64,000 bases of DNA from a virus. Where the stretch lies: the IMG/VR virus record IMGVR_UViG_3300028045_000001, positions 126,001-190,000 of that record; one strand, written 5' to 3'. The position numbers and the translations under genes were made by a program. Below are positions 1 to 8,062 of this stretch, one piece after another. The notes under the pieces were generated by a model. That model was not told where the DNA came from. It made no database searches and worked only from the letters and a program-made list of their open reading frames with translations. The stretch's first letter is position 1; every line of letters begins with the position of its first letter.

Positions 1-108
1 TATCCGATATCGTACGCCGCAACCCATAAAGAAAAGCTTACAGAAGAGGCTGTCGATATATCGAGTGTACTTTATGCTACAGTGTATGAAAGATATGCAA
101 CCAAGTAA
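1..108 (+). CDS. C-terminal end of an unknown protein (partial)
   Basis: An open frame enters from the left edge and ends at TAA 106-108, giving 35 residues that end YATK. It is followed directly by a hairpin, so it is probably the real end of a gene. No family can be recognised from so short a piece. It shows no polymerase motif C, so nothing ties it to the polymerase fragment downstream. Confidence 0.6.
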   Translation, partial: YPISYAATHKEKLTEEAVDISSVLYATVYERYATK

Positions 109-121
109 AGAACCTCATTCC

Positions 122-149
122 GGGAGCTGTGTTTAGCAACACAGCTCCC
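122..149 (+). terminator. hairpin terminator after the first gene
   Basis: A 12-bp perfect stem (122-133 with 138-149) has a 4-base loop. The T-run lies about 20 bases further on (170-178), not directly against the stem. Confidence 0.6.
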
Positions 150-249
150 TCCGTTTAGAGTGTATTGTTTTTTTTTATTTAAGTGGGCTCAAGCAAATAA
201 TATACATCCAGAATTAACAAATCCTGTAAACTTTTAGGAGGAACCATAT

Positions 250-1977
250 ATGTCCAAACCATCCAGTGATAATGATTGGGCTGTCCTACATACGTTTAGA
301 TTTCACTTACCGAGATCTAAGGGTGGCGGGGAAGTAGTCAAGGTCTGCTTTCAGAATGTAATTACTAATGAGACTAAGATAGAGTACATTAAAAATCCAA
401 AAAGAAGTTTCTGGATAACTAAGCCAGAATTCCGCGATAAACGAAGCCCCAGATATTTTAATTATAATAAAGAGTGTGAAAAATTAAGTAATCTAGATGA
501 GTACAAATGCTATAATTATGAATTAAAACCGACCATACGTAAAGTACTGGGACTACCTCCTGTTTGGAACGAATGGAAGAGTGACCTATTTAAAAACCCA
601 CATGTGTTTGGGGCAGACATACCTATAGAAGTCCTAATAAAAAAATACTATAATGAAAAGTGTAGTGGACGAATATCAAAAATTGCATTTGGATCACTCG
701 ACCTCGAGACCTCAGTGTTACCCCAAACGTTCGAGCAAATAATAATCTTTTCGTTTGTAGACCATAATAAAAATCTTTATATTTCAGTGTATAGGCCATT
801 TATAAAGGATGCAATGGTCGACGATGAAGTTACTGCACATGTCAATAAGTTATTGGATAAATTAAAAACTAAAGAAATGAATATAAAAATATTCGTTAGT
901 TATTTTGACACAGAAGCGGAAGTTATAAAGGATGGGCTTAAAAATTTACATGAGAGTAAAGTGACTATATGTGGCATATGGAACATTGACTTCGATATAC
1001 CGAGGCTATTTAAACGCATGGGTGCGCTTGGATTAAACCCTACCGATCTATTCAATTCTCCGGATACTCCGAAAGAATATAGGACCTGGGAGTACGTCGG
1101 CAATGGTACAAAGATCATTATGGCGGATGACTTAAGCGTCAATATACGTAGGGACCAGACAAAGAAAAAGAAAAAGGGACACATAATGGATAAGTGGCGA
1201 CTGTTGTTGACTGGAAGTAGGGTGGCGTTTATTGACAGCGCATTACTATACGCCAGGGTCAGGAAAACATCAGAGCGCAAGGCATCGTATAAGTTAGGGT
1301 ACACCACGGAACAAGAATTAGATATGAGCAAATTGCAATTTCCACAGGGATTGGATCACTTTGAGATGCAAAGAGATAACTTCACGGATTACATCGCATA
1401 TGGTGGACTGGACCCTGTGTTAGTATTGTTGTTGGAATTAAAAAATAAAGATGTTCTCACTTTACTGGGCGATATCGGGAATAGCCGCCTACGCGATTAT
1501 GCATACCCAACCGTAACACTCAGGGACGACCTCCACGGGTATTATCTATCCAACGATCTGATTGGTGGATGTGCTGGTGGGGATATGTCGGGAAAATTTG
1601 ATGAGCACCTACATTCTAGGGGCGGTGCCGTGCTCCCAACAGATAGATTCAATGGTACCGGACTATGTGTTTTAGAGGAAGCCCCCGAAGTAGAGACCCT
1701 AATTCGTAGAGCAGTGGGCGACCTAGATGTGAAAGCAATGTACCCAACTATAGCTGATAAGTTTAATATTAGTAAGGGCACCAAAGTCTCAACATGTATA
1801 GGCATAGAAGGGTGTGGAAAAGATATCATTGTCCAAGAACAAACAATGGAGAAATGCTTTGGATGGATGACTTCCCCGAAAGCTAACGCGATCTTATTCT
1901 GTAACGAGTTCTTTAATCTTCCAAATACCACAGAGATGCATAGCGTGATCGATCAGCATTTAAATAAGATTCAATAA
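250..1977 (+). CDS. family B DNA polymerase, exonuclease plus palm motif A part only
   Basis: This 575-residue protein carries the 3'-5' exonuclease motifs of family B polymerases. Exo I is DLETS near residue 150, Exo II NIDFDIP near 245 and Exo III YGGLDP near 384. Polymerase motif A, DLDVKAMYPT, lies near 491-500. The chain stops about 75 residues later, so the expected motif B (K-x3-NSxYG) and motif C (DTDS) are absent. Downstream come a hairpin and a convergent gene, so the missing palm and thumb must be encoded elsewhere, or the protein is truncated. The start is set by AGGAGG 9 bases before ATG. Its role would be genome replication and proofreading. The family is clear; whether it is a naturally split polymerase is inference. 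Confidence 0.85.
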   Translation: MSKPSSDNDWAVLHTFRFHLPRSKGGGEVVKVCFQNVITNETKIEYIKNPKRSFWITKPEFRDKRSPRYFNYNKECEKLSNLDEYKCYNYELKPTIRKVLGLPPVWNEWKSDLFKNPHVFGADIPIEVLIKKYYNEKCSGRISKIAFGSLDLETSVLPQTFEQIIIFSFVDHNKNLYISVYRPFIKDAMVDDEVTAHVNKLLDKLKTKEMNIKIFVSYFDTEAEVIKDGLKNLHESKVTICGIWNIDFDIPRLFKRMGALGLNPTDLFNSPDTPKEYRTWEYVGNGTKIIMADDLSVNIRRDQTKKKKKGHIMDKWRLLLTGSRVAFIDSALLYARVRKTSERKASYKLGYTTEQELDMSKLQFPQGLDHFEMQRDNFTDYIAYGGLDPVLVLLLELKNKDVLTLLGDIGNSRLRDYAYPTVTLRDDLHGYYLSNDLIGGCAGGDMSGKFDEHLHSRGGAVLPTDRFNGTGLCVLEEAPEVETLIRRAVGDLDVKAMYPTIADKFNISKGTKVSTCIGIEGCGKDIIVQEQTMEKCFGWMTSPKANAILFCNEFFNLPNTTEMHSVIDQHLNKIQ

Positions 1978-1992
1978 GAGGTTAGTCACCTA

Positions 1993-2025
1993 CCAACATA
2001 GGCTGCGCAGCGCAGCCTATGTTGG
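1993..2025. terminator. bidirectional hairpin between convergent genes
   Basis: A 15-bp perfect GC-rich stem with a 3-base loop lies between the polymerase stop and the stop of the convergent minus-strand gene. It probably serves both. No strong T-run is adjacent on either side. Confidence 0.55.
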
Positions 2026-2065
2026 GTATAAATATTTTAGTCTATTATAGTATACAAGAATATGT

Positions 2066-3157
2066 TTATACCATGTTCTTTAGTGCCTCCTGTATCTCAT
2101 TTTTTAAACTTCGAACATTGTTGTTAGCCCATACTTTATTATTTCTGGCCTTGTGTAGGTATAGATCAAGCGCTTTCCTAAATTTAATGTTGAATCCCAT
2201 ATCAAATTGGGCTTCACCTAATCTACTCATAACCGATAACAGCGGTTCGAATATTAAAAACTCTATAGCCATATTTTGACGGGTATCGGCCATAGTCCAG
2301 TCTTCTATAAGATCGCCATATAAATCGATGTACGATTTCCCATTTATCCATTTAGTGGACAGCCAGTCGGAACTACTCCAACTATTTAAAAATACGCTAT
2401 CAATGGATTCATCTAAGAAATTTATTGCGGCATCGAAATTATTAACCAATGATGAACTTGGCTTTATAGGGGACTGATCATACACAATGGATTTAATGAG
2501 ATTCTTTAGATACACTTCAGTACTATCCTGTATTAGTCCTCGAAATTCTTCTCGTATAAACTGCTCCCTCATGATAGATAAGTCATACCGGTCACTGGCG
2601 TTATAAAATTTTATAAACTTCATACATAATACAAAAATATCTATGCCAATGATAATGTATGATGGAGTTTTATCGTTAGTGCCAAAATTAAGATTAAATC
2701 TAAATGACTTTGGAAGATGGTAGCTGTTGTGGGCAAGTATTTTTATTGAAGGGACTGTTTTCCATACATCATATCCATACCCTATAGGCAATGATATGAT
2801 GGGGTTTGTTCGGGAGGTTGGTACAAGATACTCCTGTACTAACTTATGTAACTTAACGAACTTACTTGCCTTTGGCTGTACATTAAAAGCATCAGAAAAT
2901 AGTTTGGTGAATTTATCATGGTTGCCAATAAAGTAACCAAAGTACTTGTCAATGTCGTCAGCCATGGGGAGTACTACATCTAGTTCTATGTTGGATAGTA
3001 TTAGATTCAAAAGATCATATGCCAAAGTTCTTTCCAAAGCACTTTTGTCATATCGCTTAGAAATAAGCTGCTCTGTTCTTAGGTTTAACGTGGCTATAAT
3101 CTCATCCCATTTGGTTATAGTTCTGGTTCTTCCTTTTTCGACAGGTAATTGAAACAT
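2066..3157 (-). CDS. unknown 363-residue protein
   Basis: A complete minus-strand gene with an ATG preceded by GAGGTAA. The protein is mostly helical in appearance, with many charged and aromatic residues, no signal peptide, no clear membrane segment and no motif I recognise. It is convergent with the polymerase gene and divergent from the strongly promoted 3391 gene. It is one of only six minus-strand genes in the window. Its promoter is not evident; none of the TATATTAC elements face this way. Confidence 0.75.
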   Translation of the reverse strand: MFQLPVEKGRTRTITKWDEIIATLNLRTEQLISKRYDKSALERTLAYDLLNLILSNIELDVVLPMADDIDKYFGYFIGNHDKFTKLFSDAFNVQPKASKFVKLHKLVQEYLVPTSRTNPIISLPIGYGYDVWKTVPSIKILAHNSYHLPKSFRFNLNFGTNDKTPSYIIIGIDIFVLCMKFIKFYNASDRYDLSIMREQFIREEFRGLIQDSTEVYLKNLIKSIVYDQSPIKPSSSLVNNFDAAINFLDESIDSVFLNSWSSSDWLSTKWINGKSYIDLYGDLIEDWTMADTRQNMAIEFLIFEPLLSVMSRLGEAQFDMGFNIKFRKALDLYLHKARNNKVWANNNVRSLKNEIQEALKNMV

Positions 3158-3294
3158 TATGGTTACCTCGTTAGGCTATTAGATTGTTGGTTATATTATT
3201 ACCAATAGTTTGGAGCTGTATAAAAAAAATAGGGCAGTGTGTCATTGAATAAAGGATTCAGTATGTCGTCCTTTTTGGTATGTGGCTGGCGTAA

Positions 3295-3313
3295 TTTATA
3301 TATTCTCATTAAT
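3295..3313 (+). promoter_or_regulatory. weak TATATATT element, first of a tandem pair
   Basis: TTTATATATT followed by CTCATTAAT. It matches the first half of the promoter family but lacks the AC and ATG. It lies 25 bases before the full element at 3320. Confidence 0.35.
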
Positions 3314-3319
3314 AAATTG

Positions 3320-3338
3320 TTTATATATTACGTCTATG
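3320..3338 (+). promoter_or_regulatory. TATATTAC-type early promoter of the 3391 gene
   Basis: TTTATATATTAC-N4-ATG, a full match to the element repeated through the window, 53 bases before the start codon. Confidence 0.75.
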
Positions 3339-3390
3339 AGATAACATCGATGTATTCTTATAAACTTAAAAATGGTAAAAGGTGAAATCT

Positions 3391-4992
3391 ATGATGAACA
3401 TGCATGGAATGAATGATGGTAAGAAACCCGCTTCATCTTCAGGTGGAGTAATTGAGCCGGAGATCCGTGGGCCAAAAATGAAAAGTGGCCTTACTGGGGA
3501 CGGTGGGATGTCCAGTGCTGCTGGATTGTCAGCACTTAAAAGTCAGTATAAGACAACCTCCTCACTGAATCCTGATGGGATGACTTTTAAAGAAAACTTA
3601 ATTAAGAAATTAAAGGAGAGTACGTACGAAGGTACAAGTGTTCCAGTCATGGGAAAGGAGCCAATAACTGCAACAATTCCGCAAGTCGGTGAAGTATTGT
3701 ATCTAACAGGAGACAATAACAACACTTTCGTTATTATCTTCAAGACAGGATTCAATCAATCCTTCGAGCCACCAACTCGACATTTAAACAAGGTGGCAGA
3801 AAAATTACACGAGTATCATCCAGAGTGTGTATTGTTCAACGTATTGTTGGTGGATCCAGACTCGTATAGTCGCCTTGAAAGCACGTACATGTACGTATAT
3901 AATTGTTTTGTTAACACAAAGAAGGGAGCTGTCAGACTAACTCTATCAAACGTTGCGTCTCAGCATGACTTTAAAGATAAGACAATAATTCTTGACACAA
4001 ACATTCACAGTGTAAGAAGAGCTCTTGATGAGATGAACTCTCCAACCACTGTATCTCCGAGAGTTGATTATGGATGTGTTATAAAATACGTTACAAAATC
4101 AAACCGATACGGTGAGGCAGATGATCTGGATAATGCAGATACTCTGGCGGTAATTGGAGCATTTACAGATTTTATTGAGCAGGGCAGTCCAACTCCAGGG
4201 AGACCCAGCATTATCCCAATGGTCACAATAACGACTATTGAAAGTCCATTTCTTCAAAGAGAACTGTTGGCGATGTACATCCCGATCGCAGTCCAGGAAT
4301 TTTTAAACCAGTACCAATGGTTGGGTCCGTATACAAAGTTCACTAACAGCGATGTGTCTCTTGCACCATTGGTAAATGATCCTACATTTACTGTACAGAG
4401 CATGACCGATGTACAGGAAATTGTACAGTATGTTCTAACAAAACCAGAACTTGCAATTGAGGTATCCATTGGTCGACCAATGTTGCCCGGTATTGCATCC
4501 CTCGTTTACGATGAACAAGGTCTGTACAAGGTGCTCACTGAATTCATAGGTGAAACAGATGTCGAAACAGCGAGACTGTGTACCAGAAAAGTAAGTGAAT
4601 TTACTGGAGTTCTTTTGACTCAGGGGGATCCACCAATGGATACAAAGTGCGTCGATTATCTCGCATTGGCACAGTCCATGAGAAATGAGGATACTTTGGA
4701 TCTGTTGAAGCGGTACACTGATCCACGTGTAAGGGTGAGTATGCTTCGTAAATTATATGGAGACGACGCAGTCGATATACGATACGACTCCACTATATGT
4801 ATTCTGGATCCAGTGGTTGTAAAGAATCTTGGTAGAATTGTATTGCCGGCGCTTGGGATCACAAGTATCGGTGGCGGTAAGAACAATCATCTTGGATTTG
4901 CAGGTTTAGGTCTTGGATCTTACGAAACGTTGCCGCATGCTGGGTCGCATCAGGTAGATATTCATAATACGTCCCTGCTATATAACTTCTAA
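3391..4992 (+). CDS. 533-residue early protein, candidate phage-nucleus shell (chimallin)
   Basis: Start ATG 3391 is chosen because AAAGGTGA lies five bases upstream; a GTG at 3382 overlaps that site. The first 60 or so residues are low-complexity (Gly, Ser, Lys, Met). A folded middle of roughly 420 residues follows, then a flexible Gly-rich end finishing SLLYNF. It has no membrane segment and no enzyme motif. Its own early promoter, preceded by a second weak element, suggests abundant early expression. Disordered tails around a two-domain core, early expression and a place beside an RNA polymerase subunit gene resemble the nuclear shell gene of phiKZ-type phages (phiKZ gp54 next to gp55). 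I could not confirm this by sequence. A structural or tail protein is the main alternative. Confidence 0.4.
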   Translation: MMNMHGMNDGKKPASSSGGVIEPEIRGPKMKSGLTGDGGMSSAAGLSALKSQYKTTSSLNPDGMTFKENLIKKLKESTYEGTSVPVMGKEPITATIPQVGEVLYLTGDNNNTFVIIFKTGFNQSFEPPTRHLNKVAEKLHEYHPECVLFNVLLVDPDSYSRLESTYMYVYNCFVNTKKGAVRLTLSNVASQHDFKDKTIILDTNIHSVRRALDEMNSPTTVSPRVDYGCVIKYVTKSNRYGEADDLDNADTLAVIGAFTDFIEQGSPTPGRPSIIPMVTITTIESPFLQRELLAMYIPIAVQEFLNQYQWLGPYTKFTNSDVSLAPLVNDPTFTVQSMTDVQEIVQYVLTKPELAIEVSIGRPMLPGIASLVYDEQGLYKVLTEFIGETDVETARLCTRKVSEFTGVLLTQGDPPMDTKCVDYLALAQSMRNEDTLDLLKRYTDPRVRVSMLRKLYGDDAVDIRYDSTICILDPVVVKNLGRIVLPALGITSIGGGKNNHLGFAGLGLGSYETLPHAGSHQVDIHNTSLLYNF

Positions 4993-5016
4993 CCTACATT
5001 TAAACACGAGAATACC

Positions 5017-5050
5017 GCTGTAGGGTAAGGCAATTGCCTTACCCTACAGC
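5017..5050 (+). terminator. 34-base perfect palindrome terminator
   Basis: A 17-bp stem with no unpaired loop beyond the hairpin turn. A run of T follows at 5057-5063. It separates the 3391 gene from the RNA polymerase gene. Confidence 0.7.
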
Positions 5051-5088
5051 ATAATTATTTTTTTAAATACACACATTGGAGCGCGCCA

Positions 5089-6546
5089 ATGCAGACTAAA
5101 GTATTCAATACGAATGCACAGTATAAGAGTGATCCGAATGCATCTAATCTGTTTACTGATTTAAATCTAGGGTCACATACAATAAGTGCAGTAGATCTAA
5201 TAGTAACCCTCTTTGGTCATAACAAAGAGGAGCTTGATTTCGAAGCCTCTTGCGTATGTGGTCACTTAGAAGGTAACTTCTTTACGGAACCGACTGAGTG
5301 TCCAAAATGTAAGAGTAAGGTAAAGACTCAATTTTGCGATGAGCTTAGCTTTAGAGGTTGGATAGATATAGAGGGTATATTGGGAACACCTGTACTACAT
5401 CCTGTTGCGTATAGTTGGCTAAGTGGTTGGATGGGTAATATTAAAAAGGTCCCAATCATAGACATGCTATTAGATGTTGATGCAGAATTACCAGAAGAAC
5501 TGTCTGAATTAAAACAAGGGTATAATTATTTTTATAATAACTTCTGGAAGATCATAGAATTTTTTGAAAATACGAAATCCAAAAGAAAGCCAGTATCTAT
5601 AAGGCCACATTTGAGTCTTCTTGGGGACGATGTATTCGTATCTAAATTACCGATTCTAAATGGGGCACTGCACATCATGACCCATTATGGAAAAATGCGA
5701 TTGGCGGACAATACAAGCAAGTCAATAGTATCGGCACTTACGGAATTATCAGATGTCGTGTATAAAAATTCTACTTCAATAGTTAAGGATTCATATATAG
5801 ATAGCAGACTATGGTCTATATATAAATTGTACCTGCAATATACCAAAGATGTAGCTAAAACAAAAATCTATCAGAAGGGGGGAATTAATAGAAAACACTT
5901 ATTGGGCGGGAGGCTCCATTTAACTTTTCGAGCAGTCATAACCCCTATAACAGTACAGCATTCCATGGACGAACTGCACCTCCCATGGAAGATAGGCGTC
6001 ACTGGGCTAAAGTTAGAGATTCTAAATATATTAACTAAACGCATGAAGTACTCTATGGAGGATGCGGTTAGAATACATGCCGAAGCTATAGTTTCTTATG
6101 ATCAACGGGTCTCGGATGCATTGGATATATTAATAGACGAATCTCCGTTTAGAACTATGACAGGCAAAAAGGGATTATTTGTACTATTTGGACGTAACCC
6201 AGTTTTACAGTACCTTTCAATAATGGCATTTGTTGTAACTACAATTAAGAAAGAAGTTAATGATGAAACTATTGGTGTTTCAACTACGGTGGCTAAGTAT
6301 CCGAACCTTGATTTCGATGGGGATGAATTGTTCGGATTGTTTATCAAAGAAGTTGACGAAGCACGGTTATTTGAAAATCTAAAACCATACAATGGGGTAG
6401 CAGATAAACAGAAGGGCGGCATAAGTGATATGTTGAGATCACCTCAACCGATAACTCATCACTTGAATGCATTCATTCGGTCTGACGTCTGCGATGCACG
6501 CTGGTTATCACTGCGCTCTGTGGAGACGGATGGGGTAAGTAAGTAG
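5089..6546 (+). CDS. phage RNA polymerase beta' subunit, N-terminal half
   Basis: This 485-residue protein is the N-terminal half of a split beta' subunit. It has a zinc site (CVC near residue 56, CPKC near 71), the lid/rudder-side region GRLHLTFRAVITP near 285, and the catalytic magnesium loop PNLDFDGDELF near 405. That loop corresponds to the cellular NADFDGD motif; the three aspartates are kept. Cellular beta' is over 1100 residues, so this is about the first third. The remaining beta' part is encoded at 51766. In phiKZ-type phages two such polymerases exist, one virion-borne and one made early; which one this belongs to cannot be decided here. ATG is preceded by TTGGAG. Confidence 0.9.
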   Translation: MQTKVFNTNAQYKSDPNASNLFTDLNLGSHTISAVDLIVTLFGHNKEELDFEASCVCGHLEGNFFTEPTECPKCKSKVKTQFCDELSFRGWIDIEGILGTPVLHPVAYSWLSGWMGNIKKVPIIDMLLDVDAELPEELSELKQGYNYFYNNFWKIIEFFENTKSKRKPVSIRPHLSLLGDDVFVSKLPILNGALHIMTHYGKMRLADNTSKSIVSALTELSDVVYKNSTSIVKDSYIDSRLWSIYKLYLQYTKDVAKTKIYQKGGINRKHLLGGRLHLTFRAVITPITVQHSMDELHLPWKIGVTGLKLEILNILTKRMKYSMEDAVRIHAEAIVSYDQRVSDALDILIDESPFRTMTGKKGLFVLFGRNPVLQYLSIMAFVVTTIKKEVNDETIGVSTTVAKYPNLDFDGDELFGLFIKEVDEARLFENLKPYNGVADKQKGGISDMLRSPQPITHHLNAFIRSDVCDARWLSLRSVETDGVSK

Positions 6547-6572
6547 GTAACTATCGGATACCGATGGGTTGT

Positions 6573-6604
6573 ATACGTGATTAGATATATGTCTAATCAC
6601 GTAT
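6573..6604 (+). terminator. hairpin after the beta' N-half gene
   Basis: A 13-bp perfect stem with a 6-base loop. No T-run is attached. It rules out the upstream ATG codons for the next gene, which would lie in or beside the stem. Confidence 0.5.
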
Positions 6605-6660
6605 GCTGCGAATACTTACGTATTGAATTCAAACTGTCAAATGAACGATTGGGGGGCATG

Positions 6661-6945
6661 ATGACAGCATTGTTATTTAATAGCATATTGAACGATGTAA
6701 TAGTCAATCTATTTATAGTGTACACACTATCAATGGCGGCGATAGCTATCAGAATAAGGATAATAAATAAGCTAATTGATAGGTATCCAATGCGGCTTGA
6801 GCGACATCTTGTATCAGACCTTAGTAGAGATCTGTTACTGCAGATTAAACTTGAGAAAATAAAATACTGTATCACTAAATCATTCTGTATAATTTCGGTA
6901 GTTCTTATAGCATTAAAACTTTATGTATTAAAACATCACCTGTGA
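6661..6945 (+). CDS. small membrane protein, two segments
   Basis: The start ATG 6661 is favoured because GGGGGG lies four bases upstream and the preceding hairpin ends at 6604. The 94-residue product has hydrophobic segments near residues 10-32 and 72-88. A charged, Arg-rich stretch between them probably faces the cytoplasm. There is no recognisable family. It is followed by another membrane protein gene 51 bases downstream, so the two may be co-transcribed. Confidence 0.6.
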   Translation: MTALLFNSILNDVIVNLFIVYTLSMAAIAIRIRIINKLIDRYPMRLERHLVSDLSRDLLLQIKLEKIKYCITKSFCIISVVLIALKLYVLKHHL

Positions 6946-6996
6946 TAACTTCATTATCCGTAAACTTAGACGTAACTAAGGAGACATGGTATTAAA

Positions 6997-7284
6997 ATGC
7001 AATTATATGTAATGTTGATGTACCTATTGACTTGTGTCGCAACGGCATCTTTTATGATAGGCTACACTGTGTGGTTTTATAGAATCAGAACGTATATAGA
7101 GGGTAACTTATATTTCATCGCTTCAAATTATAACTTGCCGGAGCAAGAGCGAGCTATGTACGATAGGATGGTAGGGATAGGTAAGGAATTAAAAATATCA
7201 CAAAATAAGATAGATCTATACATGTTCCTTTTTATAGGCACCTATAATTTACATTACTGGCAATTGGGAATAAGTCTGTCTTGA
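6997..7284 (+). CDS. small membrane protein, N-terminal anchor
   Basis: A 95-residue product with AAGGAG upstream. Residues 5-27 form a clear hydrophobic anchor, followed by a basic patch and a short charged domain; a second weaker hydrophobic stretch lies near 75-88. No family is recognised. It pairs with the membrane gene just upstream. Confidence 0.65.
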   Translation: MQLYVMLMYLLTCVATASFMIGYTVWFYRIRTYIEGNLYFIASNYNLPEQERAMYDRMVGIGKELKISQNKIDLYMFLFIGTYNLHYWQLGISLS

Positions 7285-7336
7285 TATTACTGCGCAATTG
7301 AAATGATTGCAAAATATAATTTTCATACAGTTTTTA

Positions 7337-7355
7337 TTTATATATTACCGTTATG
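7337..7355 (+). promoter_or_regulatory. TATATTAC-type early promoter of the 7386 gene
   Basis: Full TTTATATATTAC-N4-ATG match 31 bases before the start codon. Confidence 0.75.
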
Positions 7356-7385
7356 AAGTAATAGTATCAATCATAAGGGGGTGTA

Positions 7386-7883
7386 ATGTGGGTATCGCAC
7401 AATTGTCAAATATTAACATATGATCATAAATTAAATAAATGCAAAACATTTATTATAGATGATTTATATAACAAGGATAATTACCACGAAGTAATGATAC
7501 AGAGTGACAAAGGATGGGTCCAATTAGAAGAACTATTGTTCACTGGTTTAAAACTGTCCGTTGAAGCATCAACAATTAACGGCCACCGGATTACTATTCC
7601 AACCGATGGGTATTTGATAGATGCTGGATTTGATCCGATCTGCGCAAACAGAATGCGGGTCGGGTCACATGTAGTAATAGATAGCGGAAAATCTAATGGG
7701 TCGTTGTGCCAATCGTATGGGTTAGATGGAATTATATCAATCAAAAAACTGGGGTATATCCATACCTATTCGATCTGCATTGGGGGCATAACTCACGTAT
7801 CAATAAACGATTTTTTGATACCGTCTATGTCCATTGAAGTTAGAGATCTGTACAATATTGGCATGTATCAAATAATAGAATAA
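7386..7883 (+). CDS. stand-alone Hint-like (intein-fold) protein
   Basis: A 165-residue protein with its own early promoter and AAGGGGGTG before ATG. The order of segments resembles a Hint domain. An N-terminal Cys-containing strand (NCQILTYDHK) is followed by IIDDLY. A block B-like part (HRITIPTDGYLID, then ANRMRVGSHVVID) comes next, and finally a block F/G-like end (HTYSICIGG, then HVSINDFLIPS). The usual block B His and the terminal His-Asn-Cys are not in place, so protein splicing is unlikely. Three related proteins lie at 62601, 63096 and 63634. Fold assignment is by eye only; the function is unknown. Confidence 0.45.
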   Translation: MWVSHNCQILTYDHKLNKCKTFIIDDLYNKDNYHEVMIQSDKGWVQLEELLFTGLKLSVEASTINGHRITIPTDGYLIDAGFDPICANRMRVGSHVVIDSGKSNGSLCQSYGLDGIISIKKLGYIHTYSICIGGITHVSINDFLIPSMSIEVRDLYNIGMYQIIE

Positions 7884-8062
7884 GCACAGGTAGGAGTATG
7901 ATCCAAGTAAGGTAATTTTAATTACTACGCGTACATAAATGCATTATATTTATTGGGGGGTTTAGGTATCCAAATTAAAAAATAGGATGGTTGTACATTA
8001 TATGCGGATCCTAAGGAATGAGAAACGTTAATGTAATTTTAAACAGAGGGAAGGTTGTCAAA

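Noticed and set aside
2019-2279. Plus-strand frame opposite the end of the 2066-3157 gene
   Set aside because: It starts beside the terminator hairpin and lacks a ribosome site.
7386-7883. An active intein
   Set aside because: The block B His, terminal His-Asn and a flanking host protein are absent, so splicing is not supported.
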